From positions 1-64,000 of IMG/VR virus record IMGVR_UViG_3300047994_000162: DNA of 64,000 nucleotides. One strand, written 5' to 3'. Below, one piece after another: positions 23,806 to 32,226 of this stretch (position 1 is the stretch's first letter; every line of letters begins with the position of its first letter). Origin of the DNA: a virus. The notes under the pieces are model-generated. The model saw only the letters and a list, made by a program, of their open reading frames with translations, was not told the origin of the DNA and did no database searches. Both the position numbers and the translations under genes were made by a program.

Positions 23806-24542
23806 TGCCCCAATCCTAGCGACGGCGCTGCGGTCTGAATGCCGGCCGGGCCCGAGGCGGCCGGAATGGTGCCAACCGCGCCAAGGCTGGGCGGCAATCC
23901 GGTCGTCGGCGCCAGGCCAGACCATGTCGGCGCGCCCGCGATTGGCGTGCCGGCGGTGATCTGGCTCATGAGGTTATTCTGGGATTGGACGGCATCCTGC
24001 AGAGTCAGCAGCGGTTGCTCGAAATCCCACTGGTAGGTGTTCTGGGCCTGATTGCTGTTGCCGCTGGACGTGTCGGTGATGTCGAGCAACAGGCAATTCG
24101 TATAAAAGAACGATGGCGTCGCCACCGTGAACGTCCCTCCGGATGCGGTGTGAGCCTCGACCGCCGCCTCCAGCGCCGTCATCGTCGCCAGCTTGACCGC
24201 GAAGCCGCCCTCGTCTTTTGCCGGGCAGATCATCTTCATGGAAATGCCGCGCGGCTGCTTGATGCGCGCGTTGGCGGCCACTGCCTGATTCGCGAAGGGG
24301 ATTTTCGCATACTGGTTGCTGGCGAGCTTCGATCCGGCCAGCGGGACAAAGTGGGCGAAAAAATCGTCGAAATCGACCGGGTCGCCGCCACTGAGGATTC
24401 CCTGTACGAACGACAGCGCCTGCGTAATCAGGATGATCGGCAGCATCCCGCCCGGGATGCTGCCCGCGATGCCGCCCGTGAAAATGATCGGGCTGAGTTC
24501 GAAGCTCATCTGGTAGGCCAGGCGGCCGGGTGATTGTCCCAT
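23802..24542 (-). CDS. tail protein between tape measure and hub (246 aa)
   Basis: A 246-residue protein downstream of the tape measure. Contains ANARIKQPRGISMKMICPAKDEGGFAVKLATMTALEAAVEAHTASGGTFTVATPSFFYTNCLLLDITD, a block I associate with tail proteins that join tube to hub. The C-terminal 60 residues are Pro/Gly/Ala-rich and probably flexible. Confidence 0.6.
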   Translation of the reverse strand: MGQSPGRLAYQMSFELSPIIFTGGIAGSIPGGMLPIILITQALSFVQGILSGGDPVDFDDFFAHFVPLAGSKLASNQYAKIPFANQAVAANARIKQPRGISMKMICPAKDEGGFAVKLATMTALEAAVEAHTASGGTFTVATPSFFYTNCLLLDITDTSSGNSNQAQNTYQWDFEQPLLTLQDAVQSQNNLMSQITAGTPIAGAPTWSGLAPTTGLPPSLGAVGTIPAASGPAGIQTAAPSLGLGQ

Positions 24543-24546
24543 GGGC

Positions 24547-26235
24547 TCAATTCTTCAGCGCATTGGTGGAAATGATGGCATTGCCGCCGGTGTTGTTCTC
24601 GATCTGCACCTTCATGCCCTGAGTGCCGTTGATATACTTTTGGCCCTCGGGTTTCAGCGTCGCCGGATTGTCGCCCGATCGCGCAAACACATTACCCGCT
24701 CCGGTCCCCTGATTGTAGGCCGCCAGCACCTCGGTGACGTTGCCGTGGTATTTCTTGGCATAGGCGGCGAGGATCTTCCGCGCCGCGGCCTCGTTGCCGG
24801 CCTTATTCCAAAGCGACGCCGGGTCGATTCCGAACTCCTGCGCGGTGCTGGGCTTGATCTGATATCGACCGACGGCGCCCCAGGGATTCGCTTTTCCGTC
24901 GGTGCCGCCCTCCCGCTTTTCCACCATCGCTAGAAGCTGATCTTGCGAAAGTGAGTTGGCGTTGCCGAACAGTATGTGGCCAAGCTGGCCCAGCGCCGTC
25001 GTGGTGCCGTTGGCGCGATCGCGACGCATTTCGCCGGCTGTCTGGCGACCCTCGCCGTGGATTTTCGACCACCTTGCGCGATCGCGAACGCCTTTGCCGC
25101 CGAGATCCTCGCCCTTGCCAAAATAGGTCGCCACCCCGCCGATCGCCGCAGCGATTCGGCCGATGCCATTGACGAAATCCCTGATGTTCTTTTGAAACTC
25201 CTCGGTGCCGATGTAGGTGGCGAATTTTTCCAGCGCGACGTCGATCTTGCCGACCCACTGCTCAAGCGGGCCGCCTTTCTCGAACATCGTCGTGGCAATC
25301 TTTTCGACCGACTCCGATAGCTTGGACAGCCCAGGCGCCAGATTGACCAGCCCCTTGACGAAAATCGTGTTGATGTCCTTGCCGGCGTTGTCCAACTGCG
25401 TCACGAAATTCTGCCATTTTTCGGCGGTGTCGGCTGGAAGATCAAATTGCGCCCGTCGCTGGCCGAACTGGCCGATCATCTTCTCAAGCTCGCCTGGCAC
25501 CCGCAAGCGATTGAGCGTCTCTGGACCCGCGAACTGATCCAGCCGACGGGCTTGTAGGACTTGCGCGTACAGCGCCGGGTTGGTGGTGTCGGCGATCGTT
25601 TTCAATTTTCGCAACAACGCCACGGCCGTGTCGGAGGTATCGCCGCCGATCTCTTTGTCGGTCAGTCCGGCGCCCAGCAGGCCGGTGCGTTTCGTGATGT
25701 CGAACTTGGCGCCCGATACGGCCGACAGGAACGAGTCGGGGTCGACGAATCGACTGAAATTAGTCTTGAACGCCTCTTGCCCGCCGATGCCTGCGCCGAT
25801 GCCGAGCGCTGATCGACGGCTGTTTGCAGCGCCCAGCGCCAGGCGATCGATACCGAACAGCCCGCCGGCACCGATCAGGCCGCCGATCACGCCGGTGACG
25901 CTGGCCCATTTCAGCAATTGTGTGGTCGCGCCGGTGATGTTGCTGGTGAACTCGCGGGTGTCGCGGGCCATCGTTTTCCAGATATCCGACATGCTCCGGG
26001 TGCGCCGATAAGCGGTTTCCTCGGCGCGCTCGCGCAGCTTGGCCTGCACGTTGGCGGCGACCATCTGGTCGACCATCTTTTTGTAGCTGGCTCGACTGCC
26101 ATCAATATCGTTGTTCACCAGCGCCCAGGCGGCCCGAGACGACTTGATGGCGGCGTTGTATTTCTGCATCAGATCGTAGACGGCCTTGAGCCTGCCGTCG
26201 CGGATGTCGATGTCGATGATGCTTTTGACCGCCAC
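24547..26235 (-). CDS. tape measure protein with lytic transglycosylase domain
   Basis: 562 residues: an N-terminal helical region (1-110), hydrophobic stretch LLKWASVTGVIGGLIGAGGLFGI near residue 110, helical middle, and a C-terminal SLT-like domain (about 435-530: LLAMVEKREGGTDGKANPWGAVGRYQIKP...AAYNQGTG). The E of VEKREGG is the likely catalytic acid. This links tape-measure and cell-wall-opening roles. The protein is short for a tape measure, implying a short tail, unless another length determinant exists. Confidence 0.78.
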   Translation of the reverse strand: MAVKSIIDIDIRDGRLKAVYDLMQKYNAAIKSSRAAWALVNNDIDGSRASYKKMVDQMVAANVQAKLRERAEETAYRRTRSMSDIWKTMARDTREFTSNITGATTQLLKWASVTGVIGGLIGAGGLFGIDRLALGAANSRRSALGIGAGIGGQEAFKTNFSRFVDPDSFLSAVSGAKFDITKRTGLLGAGLTDKEIGGDTSDTAVALLRKLKTIADTTNPALYAQVLQARRLDQFAGPETLNRLRVPGELEKMIGQFGQRRAQFDLPADTAEKWQNFVTQLDNAGKDINTIFVKGLVNLAPGLSKLSESVEKIATTMFEKGGPLEQWVGKIDVALEKFATYIGTEEFQKNIRDFVNGIGRIAAAIGGVATYFGKGEDLGGKGVRDRARWSKIHGEGRQTAGEMRRDRANGTTTALGQLGHILFGNANSLSQDQLLAMVEKREGGTDGKANPWGAVGRYQIKPSTAQEFGIDPASLWNKAGNEAAARKILAAYAKKYHGNVTEVLAAYNQGTGAGNVFARSGDNPATLKPEGQKYINGTQGMKVQIENNTGGNAIISTNALKN

Positions 26236-26239
26236 CGCG

Positions 26240-26412
26240 CTATGCCCTCCGACCGAACAGCGTCCAGATCAGCAGCCTTTGCCGGAACTCGTGCGCCGAT
26301 GCGTACTCGAAATCTAGCACGGCCTTGATGACTTCCGGGAATCCTATCCCGGCGGCCCAATCTAGACAGGCACCGACCGCGGTTTGCTGTCCACGGTCGC
26401 ATTCGCATGTTC
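26240..26412 (-). CDS. probable -1 frameshift extension of the tail chaperone
   Basis: The -1 frame reads ...ACLDWAAGIGFPEVIKAVLDFEYASAHEFRQRLLIWTLFGRRA and ends five bases before the tape measure start. It has no convincing start of its own and has protein-like character, as expected for the T part of a G/GT pair. A run GCGAAAAG near 26408 is a possible but non-canonical slip site. Confidence 0.45.
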
Positions 26413-27078
26413 GGGCTTTTCGCTCGCAGGCGCAGGGGACTTCGCGCCAGAATTGACGGTCCCGGTCGACGTCCTCAAGAAATTCGACCATTCCGTACAG
26501 GTCAAGGACGTGAGTTGCGCTCCCCAGATGTCGCCAGCCGCGGTCAGCACTCCCTCCCGCTGGGCCCGGTTTAGGGTCGCATAGGCGACAATAAAAAAAG
26601 CGATCGCGTTCTCCACCTCGCGGCGATCTTCCTCCGAAATCACCCCTTGATCGGATGCGACTTGAAGCGGCAACTGGACGTCCCAGCGCCCCTCCTTGCC
26701 GAGTGCGATCACGTTCGTCAGCCGGCGCATTTCCTCGACCAGCCCGCGCTCGATACCGATCTGGTCGCGCTTTGGATCATCGTGCCAGACGCCCTTTTCG
26801 GTCGCGATGTGGCGAAGCACCCGCATGGCGTGGCCGGGTCCGGCCGCGAAGCCAAGCCCCTGCGAAAAGATCGCGTTGTAGGTCTGCCCCAGCACCATGA
26901 AATAGCGGTCGACGACCGCCTCGCCGAGTGGCGTGGAATGGATATACGCGACGATCGGCGTGTCCATGATCGGCTTGCCGGCGTCGTCCAGCACTGGCTT
27001 TCCGGCGTGATCGACGCGCGCGACTTCTTCGTCGGCGTAGATAGGCACAATGAGATTGAGGCGCTTGTCAATTTTCAT
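26362..27078 (-). CDS. tail assembly chaperone
   Basis: The 238-residue protein lies between tube and tape measure, the standard site of phage tail chaperones. It is helical, with YADEEVARVDHAGKPVLDDAGKPIMDTP at the start and a Ser/Pro/Lys-rich tail ending VPV. A -1 frame from about 26410 stays open past this stop to 26240, suggesting a G/GT-type frameshift product. The AACAGGGAACC leader precedes ATG 27078. Confidence 0.65.
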   Translation of the reverse strand: MKIDKRLNLIVPIYADEEVARVDHAGKPVLDDAGKPIMDTPIVAYIHSTPLGEAVVDRYFMVLGQTYNAIFSQGLGFAAGPGHAMRVLRHIATEKGVWHDDPKRDQIGIERGLVEEMRRLTNVIALGKEGRWDVQLPLQVASDQGVISEEDRREVENAIAFFIVAYATLNRAQREGVLTAAGDIWGAQLTSLTCTEWSNFLRTSTGTVNSGAKSPAPASEKPEHANATVDSKPRSVPV

Positions 27079-27205
27079 GGTTTGGTTCCCTGTTCAGAAG
27101 CGACCTGCGCGTTTCGCGCCAGCACGCCAGCGCTGATCCTAGCACGGACTTCTGGTCGCGAGACCGATTCGCGGCTTTCAAGATCGCCTTCCGAAATTGA
27201 TTCAT
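27068..27205 (-). CDS. small basic protein (45 aa)
   Basis: A short gene between tube and chaperone: MNQFRKAILKAANRSRDQKSV... with four Arg near the end. It has its own AACAGGGAG leader and its stop overlaps the chaperone start by 11 bases. No family recognised. Confidence 0.55.
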   Translation of the reverse strand: MNQFRKAILKAANRSRDQKSVLGSALACWRETRRSLLNREPNHEN

Positions 27206-27254
27206 TTTGTCAGCGCTCCCTGTTCGCCGACAAACGTCTATATCACTGATTTTT

Positions 27255-27698
27255 CTAGGAAAAAAGTGAGTTGTTAATTACCCAATACCCGCGGCACGTC
27301 ACCGCGAAGATCGGCGTCGAGCCGTTGAACAGCAATTCGCCCACTGTCTGAATCGACATGTTGTAGAGCGAATAGGGCGTCAAGCCGCTGGTGACGTCTG
27401 GATAGACGGTGCCCGGACCCAGCAGCACCGAGTCCTCCATCTTGGCCTTATAGGCCTCCGCGAGCGCTTGCGTCTTAAGCAACGCAATCACGACGCTGAC
27501 CGGCATATAGGGCTCCGGCGATTGGACGACGCCCGTCATGGTGCCATGCTGGACCGATGCCTCGCCCTCCTTGCGGAGGTTGATGCCGTCCTTGTCGAGG
27601 AACGGGGCCGTGACATTCAGTCCCGGGAAATTCGTCCACGTGACGTTTCCCTTGATCCTGTTCAGCACACCCTGGTCGATTAGTGGGTTTCCGGCCAT
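27255..27698 (-). CDS. tail tube protein
   Basis: The 147-residue product (MAGNPLIDQGVLNRIKGNVTWTNFPGLNVTAPFLDKDGINL...) has the length and the beta-rich pattern of tube proteins and lies directly after the sheath gene. An A/T palindrome (TTTTTCTAGGAAAAA) covers its stop codon and might act as a weak terminator. Confidence 0.75.
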   Translation of the reverse strand: MAGNPLIDQGVLNRIKGNVTWTNFPGLNVTAPFLDKDGINLRKEGEASVQHGTMTGVVQSPEPYMPVSVVIALLKTQALAEAYKAKMEDSVLLGPGTVYPDVTSGLTPYSLYNMSIQTVGELLFNGSTPIFAVTCRGYWVINNSLFS

Positions 27699-27708
27699 CG
27701 ATCAGTCC

Positions 27709-29343
27709 TCACCCGGCAAAGTTGCTCACGGTCACGTTGACCGTGATGTTTTCGAACCCGCGCAGCGGCGTGTAGTCGACCGAAATGCCGTTGTAAGTCC
27801 CGCTTTGATAGTCGTTCGGGTTCTCCGTGGCATAGCTTCCGAACGGGTCGGCATTGATGAGCGTGTTGGCCGCGTAGGTGCCGGCGTCGATCGCCGCCTG
27901 CAAATCCGCCGCCGACAGCGTCGTTTGCTTGATCGGGTTGAGCACCAACCCCACGCCGATGCCGGTCGACATCGTGCTGACCGCCGATTGCTGGAGCGTG
28001 TTGACGCCTGGCTGATCGTAGTCGAGCGGGTTTTGAGGATTGTTCGCACCATCGATCAGCGCCGCGATCATGTTCCGCTGCAAATTGATCTGGGTGTAGT
28101 CGACCGAATACCAATACTTGAACGGATTCCCGTCCAGCATCTTGCCGCCCAAAACGAGGGTGCCAGAGATCCCGCCGGCCGCGCCGGTGCCGATCAAGTT
28201 CACGTTCGCGGCCAGCAGCGTGTTGATGAGCGCGGCATTGCCCTGCGTCGGGAACGGCGTGACGCCAAACACGAAAGCATTGTTGAGAGGCGTGACCTTG
28301 TTGTTCGAGTTCGGCGCGTAATTCAGCGTGACGCGGAACTCCGATGCCAAGCTGAACTCGGTCGACGGAATGCCGCCCGAGGAATACTGGCTCTGCTGGA
28401 GCGTGCCCAGCTGAGTGTCGACGCCCGGGCTCGATGCCAGATTATAGACCAGCGTGTCGCCGGCGGTGCCTGGCTGGGCCTGATACGTGCCGTTGTAGCC
28501 GCTCGGCAGATTGCCTTGCAGGCTGAAGTACTGGCCGGGCTGGACGCCATGGTTGGTGGTCGTCAGCGCGCTCACGACGCCGGCATTCCATGAAATCGAC
28601 GTCAATTCGTTCGCTGGCCACGCGCCATAGGCCGGGGCCTCGATCATCAGCACCACGCACTTCATCACGCTGCTGTAAAGCTGATAGGTCGCCAGCGTCG
28701 TCGTGACGAAGAAATAGGTCTTGGCGTTGGTGGCGTTGAAGTTGCCCAGCATCGTCAGGAACGACGCGACGCCATCCCAGAAGCGCGGGACGAGATAGCT
28801 GTAGAAAACATTCGGATTCGCGGTGATCCATGCCGCCAGGAACGCGACGCCATCGACCGCGTTGCCGGGGCCCATTTCGAGGACGCTGACTGCCTGGGCG
28901 GTGCCTTGCGCGAAGAACGTCGTGGCCTGCGCGACGAGCTCGGTGACGTCCTCGGGCGTATAGACGCCGGGGACCGTGTTCGTGCCGGGGCTTTGCGCCA
29001 GCGGATAATTGAAAGTCGTCGGGCTGGTGATGCTGGCAACAACGCTGCCGTTGTAGCCGGCCGGGCTTGCGCCCGCGATCGTCATGGGAACGGTATCGCC
29101 AACCGTGAAGTCGTGCGGGGCCGCAGCCGTGACGGACGCAATGCCACCAGCCCATGAAATCGACGAGATCGCCTCGGCGCCGGTCAAAAGCGGCGTCAGA
29201 TCGGACATCTGGGTCAGCAGCGAGATCGTGCCAGGCGACGTGATGGTGGCGCCCTGCGAAAGCAGCGCGCCTTGTTTCTGCAATGTCGACGGAATCGGTG
29301 CCGACTGAATGCTGACGGTGACGTTGACAATCGGGTTCGACAT
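27709..29343 (-). CDS. contractile tail sheath protein (DUF3383-like)
   Basis: A 544-residue protein opening SNPIVNVTVSIQSAPIPSTLQKQGALLSQGAT, with YTPEDVTELVAQATTFFAQGTAQAVSVLEMGPGN and TPFPTQGNAALINTLLAANVNLIGTGAAGGIS, the DUF3383 sheath pattern seen in many myoviruses. Two BIG-like beta inserts (SSISWAGGIASVTAAAPHDFTVGDTVPM; ISWNAGVVSALTTTNHGVQPGQYFSL) probably decorate the surface. It establishes the contractile tail. Confidence 0.85.
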   Translation of the reverse strand: MSNPIVNVTVSIQSAPIPSTLQKQGALLSQGATITSPGTISLLTQMSDLTPLLTGAEAISSISWAGGIASVTAAAPHDFTVGDTVPMTIAGASPAGYNGSVVASITSPTTFNYPLAQSPGTNTVPGVYTPEDVTELVAQATTFFAQGTAQAVSVLEMGPGNAVDGVAFLAAWITANPNVFYSYLVPRFWDGVASFLTMLGNFNATNAKTYFFVTTTLATYQLYSSVMKCVVLMIEAPAYGAWPANELTSISWNAGVVSALTTTNHGVQPGQYFSLQGNLPSGYNGTYQAQPGTAGDTLVYNLASSPGVDTQLGTLQQSQYSSGGIPSTEFSLASEFRVTLNYAPNSNNKVTPLNNAFVFGVTPFPTQGNAALINTLLAANVNLIGTGAAGGISGTLVLGGKMLDGNPFKYWYSVDYTQINLQRNMIAALIDGANNPQNPLDYDQPGVNTLQQSAVSTMSTGIGVGLVLNPIKQTTLSAADLQAAIDAGTYAANTLINADPFGSYATENPNDYQSGTYNGISVDYTPLRGFENITVNVTVSNFAG

Positions 29344-29369
29344 GGCGCGTCCCTTTTAAGCCGCGGGCT

Positions 29370-30056
29370 TTACGCCGGCAATTCTTCCCACTGGAACGTG
29401 CCGAGGAATCCGGCGGCGGGACCGGCAGCGTTGGCGCCGATCGCGACGTAGCCGCCGGGCGGAATGACGAGGTCGTCGTCGACATCGGCATCGAAATTGA
29501 CGTTGTTGGTCGATGCGACGCCAGCGGCGAGCCAACGATCCCAAACCGGGGTGCCGACCAGCGTGCAGGCCGCATCGAGCTTTGCCTGCGATGCCGGCGC
29601 AACGACCGATCCGCTGGCGGCAGCCGCGCCGACGTAGCCGCTGACAATGCCGGTGACCGGGGTGGTGTGCGCCGTGATACCACCAGCCGCCCAGCCGGTG
29701 ATCAGGCCGATTGCGAGTTCGGCGGCCGGCGCGACGATGATGACGCCCGAGACTTTCTTGAGCACCAGATTGACGGTCGATGCCGCCGGATTGCTGAGGC
29801 AAAGGCCGGTGTAGGTGGTGGCCAGCGCGGCCGACAGCGCGGCGCCCGCCGCGTTCGATCCACGGAAATTCGAGCCGGCCTGGGCGGCGGTAACCACGGC
29901 GCCTTGCGCGTTCAAGATCGCGGGCGTGCCGTATACGGACCAGTATCGCTTGCCGTGGCGTTGGGAGGTTGAAAGGTCAGCCTGCGAACCGAGCGCGCCG
30001 CCACCGAGGGCTTTGCTGAATTTCTGTGCGAAAAAACCAAGCGGCGGCTGGCCCAT
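29370..30056 (-). CDS. structural protein upstream of the sheath (228 aa)
   Basis: Ala/Gly-rich, beta-strand-rich protein (MGQPPLGFFAQKFSKALGG...DDDLVIPPGGYVAIGANAAGPAAGFLGTFQWEEL). The end resembles virion decoration proteins, and the gene at 40112 ends similarly (DGDNIIIPATAVTGIG). A GGAGG ribosome site precedes ATG 30056. Role unknown. Confidence 0.6.
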   Translation of the reverse strand: MGQPPLGFFAQKFSKALGGGALGSQADLSTSQRHGKRYWSVYGTPAILNAQGAVVTAAQAGSNFRGSNAAGAALSAALATTYTGLCLSNPAASTVNLVLKKVSGVIIVAPAAELAIGLITGWAAGGITAHTTPVTGIVSGYVGAAAASGSVVAPASQAKLDAACTLVGTPVWDRWLAAGVASTNNVNFDADVDDDLVIPPGGYVAIGANAAGPAAGFLGTFQWEELPA

Positions 30057-30225
30057 GGGAAAACCTCCTCAGGTTTGACCTTGCGGTCGACCGGCGGGGT
30101 GCCGGTCATCTGTCCCGATTCAGTCTCTACATCAAAATTCCGGGTCTTGCACTAGCGATCAACAGCCACGGCAGATGTCCGGCGGCGCCGGCGGATAGGG
30201 CAGTAGATCTTCGATCTGGCTCTGA

Positions 30226-30468
30226 TTAGCGGGGAAAGTGCATCAGGCCACCCCCGGCGCCTAACAGGCAGGAGATTAGCGCGAAGATGATATACACAGC
30301 CATGATGGCGACGACCGCCCACAGCACAATGTTGATGATCTGGCCGACGATCGGGATGCCGATCAGCCCCGTCAGGAACGGGACCAGAAGCCGGATGATG
30401 GCGACGATTGCGCACACGATGATAAGCCACACGCAAAGCTGCTCGATCCATCCCAGCGAAAAGCACAT
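30226..30468 (-). CDS. small membrane protein (80 aa)
   Basis: I start at MCFSLGWIEQLCVWLI (30468), where GGA lies eight bases upstream; an in-frame ATG at 30483 is possible. At least two hydrophobic helices (WIEQLCVWLIIVCAIVAIIRLLVPFL; IINIVLWAVVAIMAVYIIFALI). Common in alphaproteobacterial phage structural regions; function unknown. Confidence 0.65.
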   Translation of the reverse strand: MCFSLGWIEQLCVWLIIVCAIVAIIRLLVPFLTGLIGIPIVGQIINIVLWAVVAIMAVYIIFALISCLLGAGGGLMHFPR

Positions 30469-30525
30469 GGCGAAATCCTTCATTGATTGAACCGAGGCAA
30501 TTCCGTGGCGACCGGATTGTTCCGG

Positions 30526-30882
30526 TCAGTCCTGTGTCTCGATTTGGAAGCCGTCGTCGGTGTCGGCCAGGCCGGCCGGGATCAGCGGCATCGCGATGAT
30601 ATCGCTGCGGCCGTGCCAGCTATCGGGGCAGAACTGAATCAGTCCATCGGTGATGATGTAGTGGCACTTCCGAGTCTGGCGCTCGCCGAGGCCAAGCCCG
30701 CTCGAGTCGACGCCGCCGGTCCAATGCACGTAGCCCTGATCGAAGCTCGGCTGGAATGTCGGCCGCGCAACATCGGCGTTGAACGTCCAGCTATCCGGCA
30801 GCGGGTGCATCATTTCGCATGCCGGGCACCAATGAAAGTAGCGGCCAGCGCCACGCCGCAAGATCGGGCTGACCTGATTCAT
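30526..30882 (-). CDS. DUF6527-like protein
   Basis: 118 residues with FHWCPACEMMHPL, W-FNADVARPTFQPSF, CHYIITDGLIQFCPDSWHGRSDIIAMP: the C-x2-C-x2-H and C...H pattern of DUF6527, a metal-binding family in phages. Start overlaps the upstream stop (ATGA). Confidence 0.7.
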   Translation of the reverse strand: MNQVSPILRRGAGRYFHWCPACEMMHPLPDSWTFNADVARPTFQPSFDQGYVHWTGGVDSSGLGLGERQTRKCHYIITDGLIQFCPDSWHGRSDIIAMPLIPAGLADTDDGFQIETQD

Positions 30883-31931
30883 TCAGTGATGACCTCCGGC
30901 TCTGGCGGATTGATCGGCTTGCCAGCCAAATACATCTGCGGGACAGCCGTCTTGATGACCTGAGTCGCGACCTTTCGCATTGTACCTTGAAGGTATGAAA
31001 TCTCGAAATCGATCGTCTTCTTGATAGCCAGCGTCCGCATTTCGGATTGCGTCCGTTTCTCGTCGCGCGGCACCGGCATATTCATCAGGCCGATCACCCC
31101 GGTGTCGCTGCTGTAGCGATAAACGGCGTCGATGAAATCCATCACCATCTGATTCCGCGCACCGAACAGCGTGATCCGCACCGTGTCGGTGACAAGCTGG
31201 GTGTGGCTGGACGAATCCGAAGCGATCGTCGGAGCCGACGCCAGCGCGCGCGTCGCATCCGGGTTGACGTGCACAGCCCCGAACGGCGGTCGTTCATTGT
31301 CTGGCACCGCGAACGACGGGAATAGCTGCGGTAGCGGACCCCAAAACGCCCAGGGCGGCCGGTAGCCGGCGATCTGGAGCCACGCCGGCAAACTGTTCGA
31401 CACCACCAGATCGGACGAAAATTGGGTGATGTCGTCGACAACTTGCGTCGCCATGTCCGGATACAGCGCGAAGCCGGCATAATGCCAGAGGCCGGCCTGG
31501 CGGTAGCGCATCGACGAGCTCGAAAAGCCGAATTTGAAACCGTCGAACTCCGCAATCCACATGGTGTCGGGCGCGACTTCGTTTAGTTCCTGCACTTCCT
31601 TGTTGGTGGTGAACACGACCCGATTCGCGGCGTAATTCTCGGTTTCCTCTTGCCGGAAATCCGTCGTGTAATGCAGCGAGCATTTCGCGATGAACGCGCA
31701 ATCCTCCATTTCCTCGTCGGAGAGCTGGGGCGCGGTGATCAGACCGTTCGGCTGGAAAGGCTTTTGCTTCAAAAGTGGAGCCGCTACCCAGAACACGAAT
31801 CTGTCGAGCGGCAGCACCACGCGGCCGTAGAGCTTGAACTTGATTTGCTGATTCAGTGAGACTTGCGCGAGGCCGGCCTGTAGATCGCCCGCCATCGGCG
31901 TCGCGCTGTCGAAAAGCTCCGAGGCTTCCAT
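30879..31931 (-). CDS. tail/neck structural protein (350 aa)
   Basis: A 350-residue beta-rich protein (YGRVVLPLDRFVFWVAAPLL; DITQFSSDLVVSNSLPAWLQIAGY; VRITLFGARNQMVMDFIDAVYRYS). The last stretch reads like tail-completion proteins that act on tube ends, but I cannot assign it firmly. It is coupled to the DUF6527-like gene downstream. Confidence 0.55.
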   Translation of the reverse strand: MEASELFDSATPMAGDLQAGLAQVSLNQQIKFKLYGRVVLPLDRFVFWVAAPLLKQKPFQPNGLITAPQLSDEEMEDCAFIAKCSLHYTTDFRQEETENYAANRVVFTTNKEVQELNEVAPDTMWIAEFDGFKFGFSSSSMRYRQAGLWHYAGFALYPDMATQVVDDITQFSSDLVVSNSLPAWLQIAGYRPPWAFWGPLPQLFPSFAVPDNERPPFGAVHVNPDATRALASAPTIASDSSSHTQLVTDTVRITLFGARNQMVMDFIDAVYRYSSDTGVIGLMNMPVPRDEKRTQSEMRTLAIKKTIDFEISYLQGTMRKVATQVIKTAVPQMYLAGKPINPPEPEVITE

Positions 31932-31932
31932 G

Positions 31933-32226
31933 TCACATCACCAGTTCTGAGGCCTTCACGAAGAAACAGGTATCGCGCGACGTCGCGATGACGTTCCCGG
32001 TGCCTTGCCATTTATAGGTCCATTGCCCCGGCTCGCTGGGCAAGAACTCCGAATTGTAGGCGCCGACGCCGGTGCGCGAGATCAGGTTCGACGGGATTTC
32101 GGTGACATTGCCGTCCGGGTCCATGACGAACAGCGCCACAGTAATGGGGTCGGCCGGCTCGTTGAGCGCGGTGTTGTAGAACACCACGTTCAACTGGATC
32201 AGCGTCTCGACTTGATAGGTGTTCAT
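31933..32226 (-). CDS. small structural protein (97 aa)
   Basis: Beta-rich (MNTYQVETLIQLNVVFYNTALNEPADPITVALFVMDPDGNVTE...WTYKWQGTGNVIATSRDTCFFVKAS), resembling Ig-like phage accessory proteins. It starts in an ATGA overlap with the end of the giant fibre gene, suggesting they work together. Confidence 0.6.
   Translation of the reverse strand: MNTYQVETLIQLNVVFYNTALNEPADPITVALFVMDPDGNVTEIPSNLISRTGVGAYNSEFLPSEPGQWTYKWQGTGNVIATSRDTCFFVKASELVM

Noticed and set aside
27250-27264. A/T palindrome over the tube stop codon as an intrinsic terminator
   Set aside because: The stem is all A-T apart from one or two pairs and too weak to call; mentioned only in the tube entry.
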